Assembly (NCBI GenBank): GCA_023411795.1 | Contig: JAEYOK010000010.1 | Coordinates: 1 to 64,000, forward strand | Direction: 5' to 3' | Length of the DNA: 64,000 bases | DNA from: Bacillota bacterium | GTDB lineage: Bacteria; Bacillota; Clostridia; DSM-8532 | Part shown: piece after piece, positions 25,626 through 35,158 of the stretch | How the letters are laid out: the number at the start of each line of letters is the position of its first letter | Numbering within the stretch: position 1 is the stretch's first letter | Made by a program: the position numbers and the translations under genes | The notes under the pieces: model-generated | What the model saw: the letters and a program-made list of their open reading frames with translations, nothing else | Told to the model about the DNA's origin: nothing | Database searches by the model: none

Positions 25626-26621
25626 TTATTTTGCTTGAGCTTGAACTGCTGTTATTGCGACTACTCCTACTATATCCTCTGCGGAACAGCCTCTGGACAA
25701 ATCATTTACAGGCTTGGCAATTCCCTGTGTAATAGGGCCATAGGCTTCTGCTTTTGCAAGCCTTTGTGTCAGCTTATATGCAATGTTTCCTACATTAAGA
25801 TCAGGGAACACCAGAACATTTGCTTGTCCTTGTAACGGGCTTGATGCAGCCTTAGATTTAGCTATTTCCGGTACTATTGCAGCATCGACCTGTAATTCGC
25901 CGTCAATGATAACATTCGGAGCTTTTTCTTTGGCTAGTTTTGTTGCTTCAATCACCTTATCTACTAATTCACTCTTTGCACTACCATAGCTTGAATATGA
26001 TAACATAGCTACTTTGGGCTCTGCCTCGACAAGACGTTCAAAAGTTGCGGCCGAACATACAGCAATTTCAGAGAGCTGCTCGGCATCAGGATTTTCAACA
26101 AGACCGCTATCAGCATAGAGGAAGGTTCCATTATGCCCATATTCACAGTCGGGAACACACATGATAAAGAATGCCGAAACAAGCTTTACATTTGGTGCGG
26201 TTTTTAGAATTTGAAGAGAAGGTCTGAGAGTATTGGCTGTAGAATTTATAGCTCCTGCTACCATACCGTCGGCATGACCTTTTTTAACCATCATAACTCC
26301 CCAATATAGAGGATTTTTCATTGTTTCACGAGCTTGCTCAAGAGTAACTCCTTTATTCTTACGAAGCTCATAAAAGGTATTTACATAGTCGTCAATTTTA
26401 TCAGAAGTCAACGGATTCACAATTTCAGCACCGCTGATATCAAGATCACCTTTAAGATTTTTTATTTTGTCCTCTTCACCTACAAGCACAATGTTGGCAA
26501 AACCTTGTTGGAGGATTAATGAGGCTGCTTTAATAGTCCTAATGTCTGTGCTTTCAGGAAGAACTATGGTTTTCTTATCTTCCTTGGCGCGTTGAGTGAT
26601 TCTCTCTAAAAAACTGCTCAT
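25626..26621 (-). CDS. pta: Phosphate acetyltransferase
   Basis: A 331-residue single-domain phosphotransacetylase, converting acetyl-CoA and phosphate to acetyl phosphate. The LPESTDIRTIKAA start, the AGAINSTANTLRPSLQI segment and the C-terminal GPITQGIAKPVNDLSRGCS are characteristic. It lacks the N-terminal regulatory domains of the long enterobacterial form. AAAGGAG precedes the ATG. Transcription probably starts in the 265-base gap upstream, which also holds a GTCAAT/ATTGAC inverted repeat. Confidence 0.96.
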   Translation of the reverse strand: MSSFLERITQRAKEDKKTIVLPESTDIRTIKAASLILQQGFANIVLVGEEDKIKNLKGDLDISGAEIVNPLTSDKIDDYVNTFYELRKNKGVTLEQARETMKNPLYWGVMMVKKGHADGMVAGAINSTANTLRPSLQILKTAPNVKLVSAFFIMCVPDCEYGHNGTFLYADSGLVENPDAEQLSEIAVCSAATFERLVEAEPKVAMLSYSSYGSAKSELVDKVIEATKLAKEKAPNVIIDGELQVDAAIVPEIAKSKAASSPLQGQANVLVFPDLNVGNIAYKLTQRLAKAEAYGPITQGIAKPVNDLSRGCSAEDIVGVVAITAVQAQAK

Positions 26622-26650
26622 GGTAAAAATGCTCCTTTCAATTGTATGAG

Positions 26651-26665
26651 GTCAATTTCATTGAC
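26651..26665. promoter_or_regulatory. Inverted repeat upstream of pta
   Basis: GTCAAT-TTC-ATTGAC is a perfect 6-3-6 palindrome about 30 bases before the pta start. It could be a regulator-binding site. It does not match the Rex consensus as I recall it, and no factor can be named. Confidence 0.3.
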
Positions 26666-26848
26666 AATGTTAATATTCCCCGTTTTTTGTATTTATATTG
26701 GTTTAATAAATACACACTTGCAATAATATATAAACCCCAAATCTCATTATGTAGTTCTTCGGTAGAATTATATAAGATGCCATAAGAATTATATTACAAT
26801 TGTTTTTTGTATACAAGATGCCATTGATAAATTATTATAAAAAACAGA

Positions 26849-26877
26849 ATAAAAAAAGGATAGAGTGTTCTATCCTT
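26849..26877 (-). terminator. Intrinsic terminator of acyl-CoA synthetase gene
   Basis: On the minus strand AAGGATAGA, loop ACAC and TCTATCCTT are followed by a run of T residues. It sits ten bases past the stop codon at 26887. Confidence 0.92.
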
Positions 26878-26886
26878 CTTCTGCAT

Positions 26887-28734
26887 TCAATAATTCTCTG
26901 CACTTTTTGCCATTAACTCTTTAAGTCTATCGATATTCTTTCCGGCTATATTCTTTATAGAAGTTGTTAAATTATTAAACAAGTTACTTATCTGATCTGT
27001 TTCTACATAACGCTTAATCTTCATGGTCGTAGTCTTAATGAGCTCCTCATAACCAAAAACATAATACCTGATTGTCTTATAAACAGGAACAAGTTTATTA
27101 ATTTCCTTTATGGCATTATCCAAAATCTTTTTAATTCCGTTTTCATCATCGGGAGAAGTAACTACATTTGTAATAGCTTCCTTGTCCAAAACTATTTTTG
27201 CACAAATCTCAACTGTTCCGTCCTTTGCTGTTTCTCCCCAAACCAATGATTCCTTTACATAATTCATCTTATTAATATAATTTTCTAGTTCCTCCGGGAA
27301 AACCTTTTTCCCGTTTTTCAATACTATCATGGATTTGACTCGCCCGGTTACGCGAATTAAGCCTTTTTTATCAATATAACCTAAATCACCGGTATGGAAC
27401 CAGCCGTCCTTGATAGCCTCAGCAGTAGCCTCTTCATCCTTCCAGTAGCCAAGCATAACGTTGTTACCTTGAACAACCAATTCACCATTACCTGAACTAT
27501 CAGGATTAGCAATTGCTATTTTAATGCCTGGTAAAGGATTACCGCATGTGCCGATTTTCCGGGTACGATCATTGCCACCTGCGACAACAGGTGAGGTTTC
27601 CGTAAGCCCATATCCCTGATAAACCCTTACTCCTATGTTCTCATAGAATTTAACAGTCATCGGATCCATGGCGGCTCCACCTGTTACTATAACTCTAAGC
27701 TTACCACCAAAAGGCTCTATAAGCTTTTTAAATACCTTTCTTCTCAGATCCAGTCCTATATAGCTAAGGGTATTGGCTATATTCATAAGAGTATTTACCT
27801 TTTTAGCTATGCCTTTTTTCTTTATCTCGTCTGTTATACGTCCCATAAATTTATCGAAAATCAGAGGAACTCCAACTAAACAGACGGGTTTATATTCAGA
27901 AAGATTCTTTGAAAGATATTTTAGACCATCGCTTATAGAAATTGTCATTCCTAAATACAACGGAAACAACAATCCGGTAGTATTTTCAAATGTATGATGC
28001 AAAGGCAGTACAGACAAAACCGAATCCCCTGGCACAAAATGAACAACTCCGCCAAGGCTCATAATATCAGAACAAATATTTTTATGGCTTAACATAACAG
28101 CTTTTGATGTGGCTGAAGTACCCGAGGTAAAAAGAAGAACACTTAATACATCAGGGTTAATTTTAGCATCTATATACTCTTTATTACCTGATTCAATAAG
28201 TTCTGATCCGCTTTTTATTAATTGATTGTAAGAATAAAATCTTTCAGTCGAATTTTCACTTTCGGGATTCATACAAATTAAGGCTTTTAATCTTTTATTT
28301 TTATTCGCAATATTTTCAACAGTTAATTGAAATGCCTGCGAATAGACGAGGGCGTCTACTTCTCCCCTCTCAAGCATCAATTCAATTTCATTGGGAGGTA
28401 ACATTCTGTCAAGGGGAACAGCAGTACCAACGCCATTAACCGTAGCCAAATAAGATACTACCCACTCATACCTATTCTCACCAATAATTGCAATGCGACT
28501 ATTCTTTAAACCTAACCCAAGAAGAGCGCTTCCCATAGAATTCACGTCTTTGACAAACTCACGGTATGTCTTGCAGATTGTATCAAGATGGGGTTCATAA
28601 CGAAACTTAAAGGCTATATTATCAGAATACATTAATTCACATTTTTCCAGCATGTCCTTGAGAGATGTTATCTCATGAACATCATAATATGGTTTACCCT
28701 CTGTTATATTTATTAGGTTTAAAGATTTACTCAT
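26887..28734 (-). CDS. Long-chain acyl-CoA synthetase (AMP-forming)
   Basis: A 615-residue adenylate-forming enzyme of the long-chain fatty acyl-CoA synthetase group. The P-loop-like motif is LLFTSGTSATSKAVMLSHKN, then YQGYGLTETSPVV (A5 region), GWFHTGDLGYID (A7) and VLKNGKKVFPEELE near the hinge. The exact chain length is unknown. The ATG at 28734 has AGGAG eight bases upstream; a GTG at 28743 would overlap that site. The leader consists of about nine GCATAGGA-like octamers, each resembling another ribosome-binding site. Monocistronic, with its own terminator. Confidence 0.9.
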   Translation of the reverse strand: MSKSLNLINITEGKPYYDVHEITSLKDMLEKCELMYSDNIAFKFRYEPHLDTICKTYREFVKDVNSMGSALLGLGLKNSRIAIIGENRYEWVVSYLATVNGVGTAVPLDRMLPPNEIELMLERGEVDALVYSQAFQLTVENIANKNKRLKALICMNPESENSTERFYSYNQLIKSGSELIESGNKEYIDAKINPDVLSVLLFTSGTSATSKAVMLSHKNICSDIMSLGGVVHFVPGDSVLSVLPLHHTFENTTGLLFPLYLGMTISISDGLKYLSKNLSEYKPVCLVGVPLIFDKFMGRITDEIKKKGIAKKVNTLMNIANTLSYIGLDLRRKVFKKLIEPFGGKLRVIVTGGAAMDPMTVKFYENIGVRVYQGYGLTETSPVVAGGNDRTRKIGTCGNPLPGIKIAIANPDSSGNGELVVQGNNVMLGYWKDEEATAEAIKDGWFHTGDLGYIDKKGLIRVTGRVKSMIVLKNGKKVFPEELENYINKMNYVKESLVWGETAKDGTVEICAKIVLDKEAITNVVTSPDDENGIKKILDNAIKEINKLVPVYKTIRYYVFGYEELIKTTTMKIKRYVETDQISNLFNNLTTSIKNIAGKNIDRLKELMAKSAENY

Positions 28735-28741
28735 TACTGAC

Positions 28742-28812
28742 ACTCCTATGCCCCTATGCTCCTATGCTCCTATGCTCTTATGCTCATGCTCCTGTGCCCT
28801 TATGCACCTTTG
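28742..28812. repeat. Octamer tandem array (CATAGGAG on minus strand)
   Basis: Eight to nine degenerate copies of CTCCTATG (plus strand) run back to back: CTCCTATG, CCCCTATG, CTCCTATG, CTCCTATG, CTCTTATG, a six-base CTCATG, CTCCTGTG, CCCTTATG, CACCTTTG. Read on the minus strand each unit carries AGGAG, AGGGG or a variant, and the last unit is the actual ribosome-binding site of the acyl-CoA synthetase gene. It has no spacers and is not a CRISPR array. Confidence 0.9.
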
Positions 28813-28925
28813 CTGTTATAATCAATGTTCTTCTCTTTTATCATAGCACTAAGAATTTAAAAAGTACATATTTCTTGAGCTTTTAAGCCGTATTTTAGTC
28901 GTAATTTAACATTCTATATCAGGCA

Positions 28926-28970
28926 ATATTCTATAGCTATGCTATATTCTATAGCTATGCTATATTCTAG
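28926..28970. repeat. 18-base direct repeat, 2.5 copies
   Basis: ATATTCTATAGCTATGCT occurs twice in tandem and continues into a third partial copy, ATATTCTAGAGC. Each unit holds the small palindrome TATAGC-TAT-GCTATA. The last bases overlap the end of the transglutaminase gene (stop at 28967). It may act as an end-of-operon structure or be simple slippage expansion. Confidence 0.85.
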
Positions 28971-31441
28971 AGCTTGAACAGTATTCTTCGAAGAGGTAAA
29001 TATCTCCTTATTCCTATTTCTTTAACTATCTTCTTTTTTAATTCTATATATGTTGTTTTTATTTTATCGGCTTCCTCATAAGTAACATTTTGATTACCAT
29101 AACGAACCTTTGAAAATATCTCTGTTATCTCTTTAAAGGAAGGAGATAAATAATAATCATCATCTATTCTTACCGCAAAATCTCTTGCCGATTCTCCCGG
29201 TTTTATCTTATATCCTGTAAAAGTAAGCCATTTTATCATATCATTATATCTGAGTAATACGGTTTTCTCTTTCTTAATGATCTTAAACTTAATCTCATGA
29301 AGGATTATAGTGGCACAATTAATAATTATACACAATAACAGGATGCTTCCAATGACAAAAAGAATATCAAATATATTATATTGGGATTCCGACTTTACTT
29401 CTGTATAATTATCAACAGGTTCATCATAATAGCTTGATTCTTGCATCTGCATCTGCATCATCTGTCTATAACGCTCCATCATATCCATATATGACAGATT
29501 GTCAGGAACAGATGAGGAAACGGTCTTATAATCCATTGTTCCGGCATAAACTGTAGTCGGTTCAAAAACCAACCAACCAAAGCCTTGAAAATATACTTCC
29601 ACCCATGCATGTGCATTGCTGTTAGTTACGGTATAAACATCATCGGAAGTATGTTCGGGTGGTAAAACATAACCTTCTACATATCGCGAGGGAATACCAA
29701 GAGACCTTAATAATACCACCATCGAAGTTGCATAGTAAGTGCAATAGCCCTCTTTTTTCTCAAACAAAAAATAGTCTACGAAATCCTTATCCACCGGAAC
29801 GTCTTCAGGAGTTAAAGTATATGTATAATTCTCTCTCAAATATTTTTCAATAGCTACGGTTTTTTCATAATTTGTATTTAATCCTATAGTAAGCTCATGG
29901 GCTAATTCATTTACTCTTGAAGGAATATTCACCGGTAATTTCGTATAAATATTGTAAATCTCATTTGATTCATATGAAAGAGTTCTAACTCTTTCAATCT
30001 GTTGTTCAAGCTCATCCAATTGATTTATTTTTTCTTGGTTAATTGATAAATCATCATTCTCTGAGACTTCATTAACTAATTGAATTTGTTTTGCTTTTAA
30101 ATATTCCAGAGTATTGATATATAAATTATCACTAAAGCCAAGAGCCTTCTTCAACAAAGTCTCACCATACATAGGCTGAATGAAGGACAAATTGTAACTA
30201 TTTCCTCTTTTTAGTCTATTCTCACTTAAGATTATACCTCCATCCAATTCATAAACCGGCATTACATCACCATTTGACAATTTTACCGGCATAATGCTCT
30301 TAAGAGGCAAGAATATAGTATTGGTTATCATGTTCCTTAGCTCAATCTCCAAAGAATAGGATGGAAACAAAAACTCATTGAGCTCACCACTAGAAAGGCT
30401 CCTTAAAAATAGTTTATCGTCTATTGATGCATTAGGAAATATTTCATCGACAGGAATGTCAGACCATCCTCTGCGGGTCTCGCTTATTTCCATATCATTC
30501 ACATTATTTGATAGAACCTTTGACCTTGTCCATGTACTGTCCTCATACCAGCTATAAACTGCCCCCCTAAGGTATGTACGGTTTATTGTCTTTACATTTA
30601 AGACTTCTGTATTGCTCAGACTTACTGCTCCACCCAAACGTTTTGTTTTTTCGTTGCTAAATCCTATGGCTGAAAGGCTGAAATCATCATCTAATTTAAT
30701 ATAATTAAATCGCTCATTCAGGCTATATAAAGCGTTGTTTATTTTGGTATCCATCCATGGCCATTGAATTGGTAAATCACTTTTAGGTATAAAAAGTATG
30801 ATAAGAAGCAGAATGGTCACAATTGGTATGGTGAAAAGTAACATATTACCTATCAAAAAATCATTAGAAGCTATACCCAGCTTTATTCTTTGCCTGTATA
30901 CCTTATTTATATAAGATAGTACTGTAAGAGCACAGAATATCAAGAATAAAAATCTATTTTCATTTGCCGATACTAGCCAGGAAAACAAGAAAAACAAAAA
31001 AATAACTCCGGTTAGTATATAAAAGCTGCTTAATTTATTAAATAAAAATAAAACTATAACTGAAGCAATAAGAGTTATTAGTATCAATGAAGTCCCGTCA
31101 AATTGAAATAAGTATGATTCCATTGGCATCTTAAATATAATCCTTTGCCAGAGTGTCAATACACCTTCAACCTCGTTTAAAATGACTTTAGAAAAAGGTG
31201 TTTCATACCAGCAGGCAAAAGTTATAAAAAGCGTAACGATTATAGAAACTGAAACAAAGACTTTTTCCGCAATGCGTGACAAGAATACAATATAAGTAAC
31301 CCCATATATAATTATGGAGATAATTAAAAACTCGATAATACGTATTTCATTGTACATCGTTGTACCCAAAATACCTACTATAACCAGTACATACAAGAGA
31401 CCTATTATAAATCCGGAAAGACCTCTAATTTTATACTTCAT
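28967..31441 (-). CDS. Transglutaminase-like membrane protein (TgpA-type)
   Basis: An 824-residue membrane protein. Six or so N-terminal helices (residues 10-220) are followed by an extracytoplasmic region. Its transglutaminase-like core has the catalytic cysteine in KKEGYCTYYATSMVVLLRSLG, the histidine in NAHAWVEVYFQG and the FEPT strand. A helix near residue 690 and a cytoplasmic tail with a DUF4129-like KPGESARDFA motif end the protein. Such proteins occur with MoxR ATPases and DUF58 proteins. Substrates are unknown. It overlaps the DUF58 gene by 11 bases, so the three genes are one operon. Confidence 0.88.
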   Translation of the reverse strand: MKYKIRGLSGFIIGLLYVLVIVGILGTTMYNEIRIIEFLIISIIIYGVTYIVFLSRIAEKVFVSVSIIVTLFITFACWYETPFSKVILNEVEGVLTLWQRIIFKMPMESYLFQFDGTSLILITLIASVIVLFLFNKLSSFYILTGVIFLFFLFSWLVSANENRFLFLIFCALTVLSYINKVYRQRIKLGIASNDFLIGNMLLFTIPIVTILLLIILFIPKSDLPIQWPWMDTKINNALYSLNERFNYIKLDDDFSLSAIGFSNEKTKRLGGAVSLSNTEVLNVKTINRTYLRGAVYSWYEDSTWTRSKVLSNNVNDMEISETRRGWSDIPVDEIFPNASIDDKLFLRSLSSGELNEFLFPSYSLEIELRNMITNTIFLPLKSIMPVKLSNGDVMPVYELDGGIILSENRLKRGNSYNLSFIQPMYGETLLKKALGFSDNLYINTLEYLKAKQIQLVNEVSENDDLSINQEKINQLDELEQQIERVRTLSYESNEIYNIYTKLPVNIPSRVNELAHELTIGLNTNYEKTVAIEKYLRENYTYTLTPEDVPVDKDFVDYFLFEKKEGYCTYYATSMVVLLRSLGIPSRYVEGYVLPPEHTSDDVYTVTNSNAHAWVEVYFQGFGWLVFEPTTVYAGTMDYKTVSSSVPDNLSYMDMMERYRQMMQMQMQESSYYDEPVDNYTEVKSESQYNIFDILFVIGSILLLCIIINCATIILHEIKFKIIKKEKTVLLRYNDMIKWLTFTGYKIKPGESARDFAVRIDDDYYLSPSFKEITEIFSKVRYGNQNVTYEEADKIKTTYIELKKKIVKEIGIRRYLPLRRILFKL

Positions 31442-32702
31442 TGGCTACTGCTCCTTCCTTATCAATAATTAATTCATCTATTTCAGAAGGAACCAATCTG
31501 TAAGCATGAATTTCATTTCTAGCTAAAACGTCGGAAATATCCTGCCACTTTGATTTATCAATATCAATACCTTCAATTTCAACAAAATATAATTGTATAT
31601 CAAATCCAATATTTCTTAATTTTAAAAGCTTATCAACTATTTCTCCGTTTAACCTTACAGTATAAATATATAAGAGATTTCCGTGTTTCTCATCCTTAAT
31701 AAAATAGTCAAGAGACTGAATAAAACTATATTCCTGATTAAACTTCACCTCTGATAAAATCTGATATATATTCTGAAAATCATGGCTTGACGTTGCCCTT
31801 ATTATTTGAGGCTCTTCCTTAAAGAAGCATAACTTCAATGTCATGTTTTTGTTTAGATAATGGTTTATATTTGAAACCAGCTCTTCAATCAGGCAGTCTT
31901 CCCTTAAAAGTGTGGTTTCATCGAGTAAATCATGTTTAAAAAGATTCAAAATAAATATTGAATCGTTGTCCTGTTCATTTTTAGTTTCTTTAACCATGTT
32001 TTTATTAAGCTTGGAAGACAATTTCCAATGTATTTTTCTAATGCTGTCTCCATAATAATAATCCCTAATGTTAACAATCTCGTCATTCCCTATATCATTA
32101 TGCTCCTTTGAGTGAGAACCTTCTGTGATTCTAGCTTCAGGTTCTCCGAGAGAATGTATCGGGACTATTCTTGGTTTAACTAAAATTCTTTTTATTTCCG
32201 GAAGATATATAGTAAATGTAAATAGATTTAAAATGTCACTTATATCAATGGAACTGACTCCGATATCATAATGCCCCCTATAATATAGAGGCATATCATA
32301 TTCAAAATTACGTTTTGATAATGGAGGTAATGATAATTTTAGACTCTTCATTTTATTACAAAGAACTTGGCCTTCTATAAACATATTTATCGTTATATAT
32401 GGAATATAAAAAATTGAAGCATTTTCAAGATGTAATGTGTATGATGCATGCTCTCCCTTAACAAATATTCTATCATTTAATTGTTGGCTGACTTTAAATT
32501 GCACATACACGATGACAAGATGTATTAACGACATTATAGGTAATGCAATCACTAAATATAAAAGAGTAAACGGAAAAAATCCACCGAAAAAAAAGGCATA
32601 AATAAGGCATGAAAAAAACATCAGGCAATACCTTAGAATATTTGACTCCCTGTTTATTTTCTCTTTTTCCGGTATAGAAAATCCAATCGTCTGTTTTCTC
32701 AT
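31431..32702 (-). CDS. DUF58 domain protein
   Basis: A 423-residue protein with two N-terminal membrane helices (residues about 25-68) and a DUF58 region marked by GDSIRKIHWKLSSKLNKNMVKE, beyond which the fold is von Willebrand factor A-like. DUF58 proteins are partners of MoxR AAA ATPases and are thought to assemble or activate envelope complexes. The start at 32702 follows GAGGAA. It sits 26 bases after the MoxR gene and overlaps the transglutaminase gene. Confidence 0.9.
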   Translation of the reverse strand: MRKQTIGFSIPEKEKINRESNILRYCLMFFSCLIYAFFFGGFFPFTLLYLVIALPIMSLIHLVIVYVQFKVSQQLNDRIFVKGEHASYTLHLENASIFYIPYITINMFIEGQVLCNKMKSLKLSLPPLSKRNFEYDMPLYYRGHYDIGVSSIDISDILNLFTFTIYLPEIKRILVKPRIVPIHSLGEPEARITEGSHSKEHNDIGNDEIVNIRDYYYGDSIRKIHWKLSSKLNKNMVKETKNEQDNDSIFILNLFKHDLLDETTLLREDCLIEELVSNINHYLNKNMTLKLCFFKEEPQIIRATSSHDFQNIYQILSEVKFNQEYSFIQSLDYFIKDEKHGNLLYIYTVRLNGEIVDKLLKLRNIGFDIQLYFVEIEGIDIDKSKWQDISDVLARNEIHAYRLVPSEIDELIIDKEGAVANEV

Positions 32703-32728
32703 TAACGATTCCTCACTAATATCAAATG

Positions 32729-33679
32729 CTAGACTTTTGCTTTTACAGGAATATTCTGATTCCTTATAATTTCGTGAATAATACTTTCATTTGTTATACG
32801 CTTAATCTTTGCCTCTTGTTTAAGTATAAGCCTGTGACTTAAAACAGATACAGCAAGGTCTCTGATATCTTCAGGAATAACATAATCTCTGTCATCATAT
32901 ACAGCCGCCGCCTGCGCTGCCCGGAACAAGCTGATTGACGCACGCGGACTGCAACCTAAAGACACCTGCTCATGTCTTCTTGTAGCTGAAATTAAATCTA
33001 CGATATATGATGCAAGGCTATCATCCACCCTGACATTCTTGACACGTTCCTGAAGCTCTAATAATTCATCTAAGGATGCTATAGGTTGCAGCTCATGCAA
33101 AGGATTACTATTCTGAAATCTGTATAAAATATTTACTTCATCAGCTTTTGTCGGATATCCTATTGTTATCTTCATTAGAAAGCGATCCAATTGTGCTTCA
33201 GGTAAAGGATATGTTCCCATATACTCAATGGGGTTTTGAGTTGCGATTACCATAAACGGCTTTGGAAGCTTATAGGTTTTACCATCTACAGTAACCTGTT
33301 TTTCTTCCATTGCCTCCAACATACTGGCCTGAGTCTTTGGGGAGGTTCGGTTAATCTCATCAGCCAATATAATATTGCTCATTATGTTTCCGCTTCTATA
33401 CTCAAAATCATTGTTCTTTTGATTATACATAGTAAAACCTGTAATATCGGAGGGCAAAATATCAGGGGTAAACTGAATTCGATTAAATGAAAGACCTAAA
33501 GACTTTGCCATGGCATAAGCCATTGTTGTTTTTCCTATACCGGGCACATCCTCAAGAAGAATATGACCTGCCGAAGCCAATGAAATAACCATCAGTTTTG
33601 ATGACATTTCTTTACCAACAATTATTTTTGACATGTTTTCAACAATTTTCTTCATCATATTATTTTTGTTCTCTTTCAT
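32729..33679 (-). CDS. MoxR family AAA ATPase
   Basis: A 316-residue MoxR-type AAA+ ATPase. LLEDVPGIGKTT is the Walker A loop, NIILADEINRTSPKTQASMLEAMEE the Walker B and following helix, and ATQNPIEYMGTYPLPEAQLDRF the sensor 1 and arginine finger region. RASISLFRAAQAAA belongs to the lid domain. It is taken to be the chaperone of the DUF58/transglutaminase operon. The ATG at 33679 with GGAGAG is chosen over upstream in-frame starts because family similarity begins about there. Confidence 0.93.
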   Translation of the reverse strand: MKENKNNMMKKIVENMSKIIVGKEMSSKLMVISLASAGHILLEDVPGIGKTTMAYAMAKSLGLSFNRIQFTPDILPSDITGFTMYNQKNNDFEYRSGNIMSNIILADEINRTSPKTQASMLEAMEEKQVTVDGKTYKLPKPFMVIATQNPIEYMGTYPLPEAQLDRFLMKITIGYPTKADEVNILYRFQNSNPLHELQPIASLDELLELQERVKNVRVDDSLASYIVDLISATRRHEQVSLGCSPRASISLFRAAQAAAVYDDRDYVIPEDIRDLAVSVLSHRLILKQEAKIKRITNESIIHEIIRNQNIPVKAKV

Positions 33680-33860
33680 AATACTCTCCAATAACAGTAT
33701 TTTTATTTTCATTTTACCAGTTAGAAGGGAACCTGTGAAGAAATATATAGTTATTTGTTTTAAATATTTAACCAGTAAAGAAACCATGAGACAAATTTTA
33801 ATTAAAAACTATGAATCATTAATTAAGATTTACCAATAATAATTCTAAGGATGTGACAAA

Positions 33861-34955
33861 ATGAATTTTGATAACCTGCTAACTTTTATAAATAAATATA
33901 TAAGTATAAACCCAATTCTTCTAAGTATTTTAATAGCGTTATCTTTTGTTTTGATTGGTTTTCTGTTCCGTCATATAATAGTCAGAGGGATTATTAAAGT
34001 TCTTTTAAAACTTGCTAAGAAAACAAAAACTAATCTTGACGAATTACTAATTAGTGCGCTGGAAAAACCCGCTCTGGCATTCATTTCAGGCTTTAGTATA
34101 TGGTGTGCCCTTAATGTCCTGCCATTACCATCCACCTTTCAACCTTTTCTTATCCGTATATTAAGGTCATTTTTCATTATTATTGTTTTTTGGTTCTTTT
34201 ACAGGTCCTCTGACAGTATCGTGTGGATTTTTGAAGGCTATATAAATAAAGCTAATAAAAAATCCATTCCTGTATTAATTGGAATACTCCGAAAAACCCT
34301 TAAAATGATCATTATTGTTTTGGAAGTATTTATGATAATAAAAAAATGGGGATATGATGTTAGCGGTCTTGTTGCAGGTCTTGGTGTGGGAGGTCTTGCC
34401 TTCTCTCTTGCAGCTAAGGATGCCGCTTCTAATTTTTTGGGAAGTATAACAATTATGTCTGATAAAACATATAATATCGGGGATTGGGTCGAAACAGAAA
34501 AAATAGAAGGAACCGTTGAAGAGATTGGGTTTAGAAGCACAAAAATACGTACCTTTTCCGATGCTTTAATTAGTGTTCCAAATTCAATTATGAGTAATGA
34601 ACCCGTTACAAACTGGTCTAAGATGGGAAAACGGAGAGTCAATTATACTCTTCACATCCCCCTCAATACTCCAACTGAAAAAATAATCATTTTAACATCA
34701 AAGTTAAAAGAAATGCTAACGACTCATGATGATATTAACAAGGATTTTATCGTAGTCAACCTTACTGGTTTCGGGGAAGCTACTCTTAAGATAATGATTT
34801 ACTATTTTACTAAAACAACATCCTGGAAAACATATCTGAGCGTCACTGAAGATGTTAATTTTAAAGTCATAAAAATATTTGATGAGATCGGTGTAATCAT
34901 CATTCCACCCCATCGTATGATAGTTGAAAACACTAAGAATATCATCACTCCATAG
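33861..34955 (+). CDS. Mechanosensitive channel, MscS family
   Basis: A 364-residue MscS-type channel with several N-terminal helices and the pore helix GLGVGGLAFSLAAKDAASNFLGS, whose Gly/Ala packing defines the family. The following beta domain shows YNIGDWVETEKIEGTVEEIGFRST. RTFSDALISVPNSIMSNEPVTNWS is also conserved. The channel releases solutes on hypo-osmotic shock. The length and arrangement suit the medium-sized YbdG/YnaI-like class. It is divergent from the MoxR gene and monocistronic. Confidence 0.93.
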   Translation: MNFDNLLTFINKYISINPILLSILIALSFVLIGFLFRHIIVRGIIKVLLKLAKKTKTNLDELLISALEKPALAFISGFSIWCALNVLPLPSTFQPFLIRILRSFFIIIVFWFFYRSSDSIVWIFEGYINKANKKSIPVLIGILRKTLKMIIIVLEVFMIIKKWGYDVSGLVAGLGVGGLAFSLAAKDAASNFLGSITIMSDKTYNIGDWVETEKIEGTVEEIGFRSTKIRTFSDALISVPNSIMSNEPVTNWSKMGKRRVNYTLHIPLNTPTEKIIILTSKLKEMLTTHDDINKDFIVVNLTGFGEATLKIMIYYFTKTTSWKTYLSVTEDVNFKVIKIFDEIGVIIIPPHRMIVENTKNIITP

Positions 34956-35095
34956 ATCACTTTTTTATTATTGAAAAGCCCCGATATTTCGCAATAATCA
35001 TCGATTCATAATCATACTTTTAAATATCTGACCATACTGTTCAAAACCAATTCTAATCGGCTTTATTCAGATGTTTATTTTATTTATTCATTTGC

Positions 35096-35112
35096 TATAC
35101 TTAAGCAAGTAT
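35096..35112 (+). promoter_or_regulatory. Possible promoter -10 with overlapping palindrome
   Basis: TATACT at 35096-35101 would serve the ATP-grasp/KamA pair. It overlaps ATACTT-AAGC-AAGTAT (35097-35112), a perfect 6-4-6 inverted repeat that could be an operator. The -35 region is only AT-rich, so activator help is possible. Confidence 0.35.
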
Positions 35113-35158
35113 AAAACATAAGACTTGCATATTTTATAGTAAAGAGAGTGTGATTAAA

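Noticed and set aside
28742..28812. Possible CRISPR array
   Set aside because: Units are eight bases, contiguous and degenerate, with no spacers and no cas genes.
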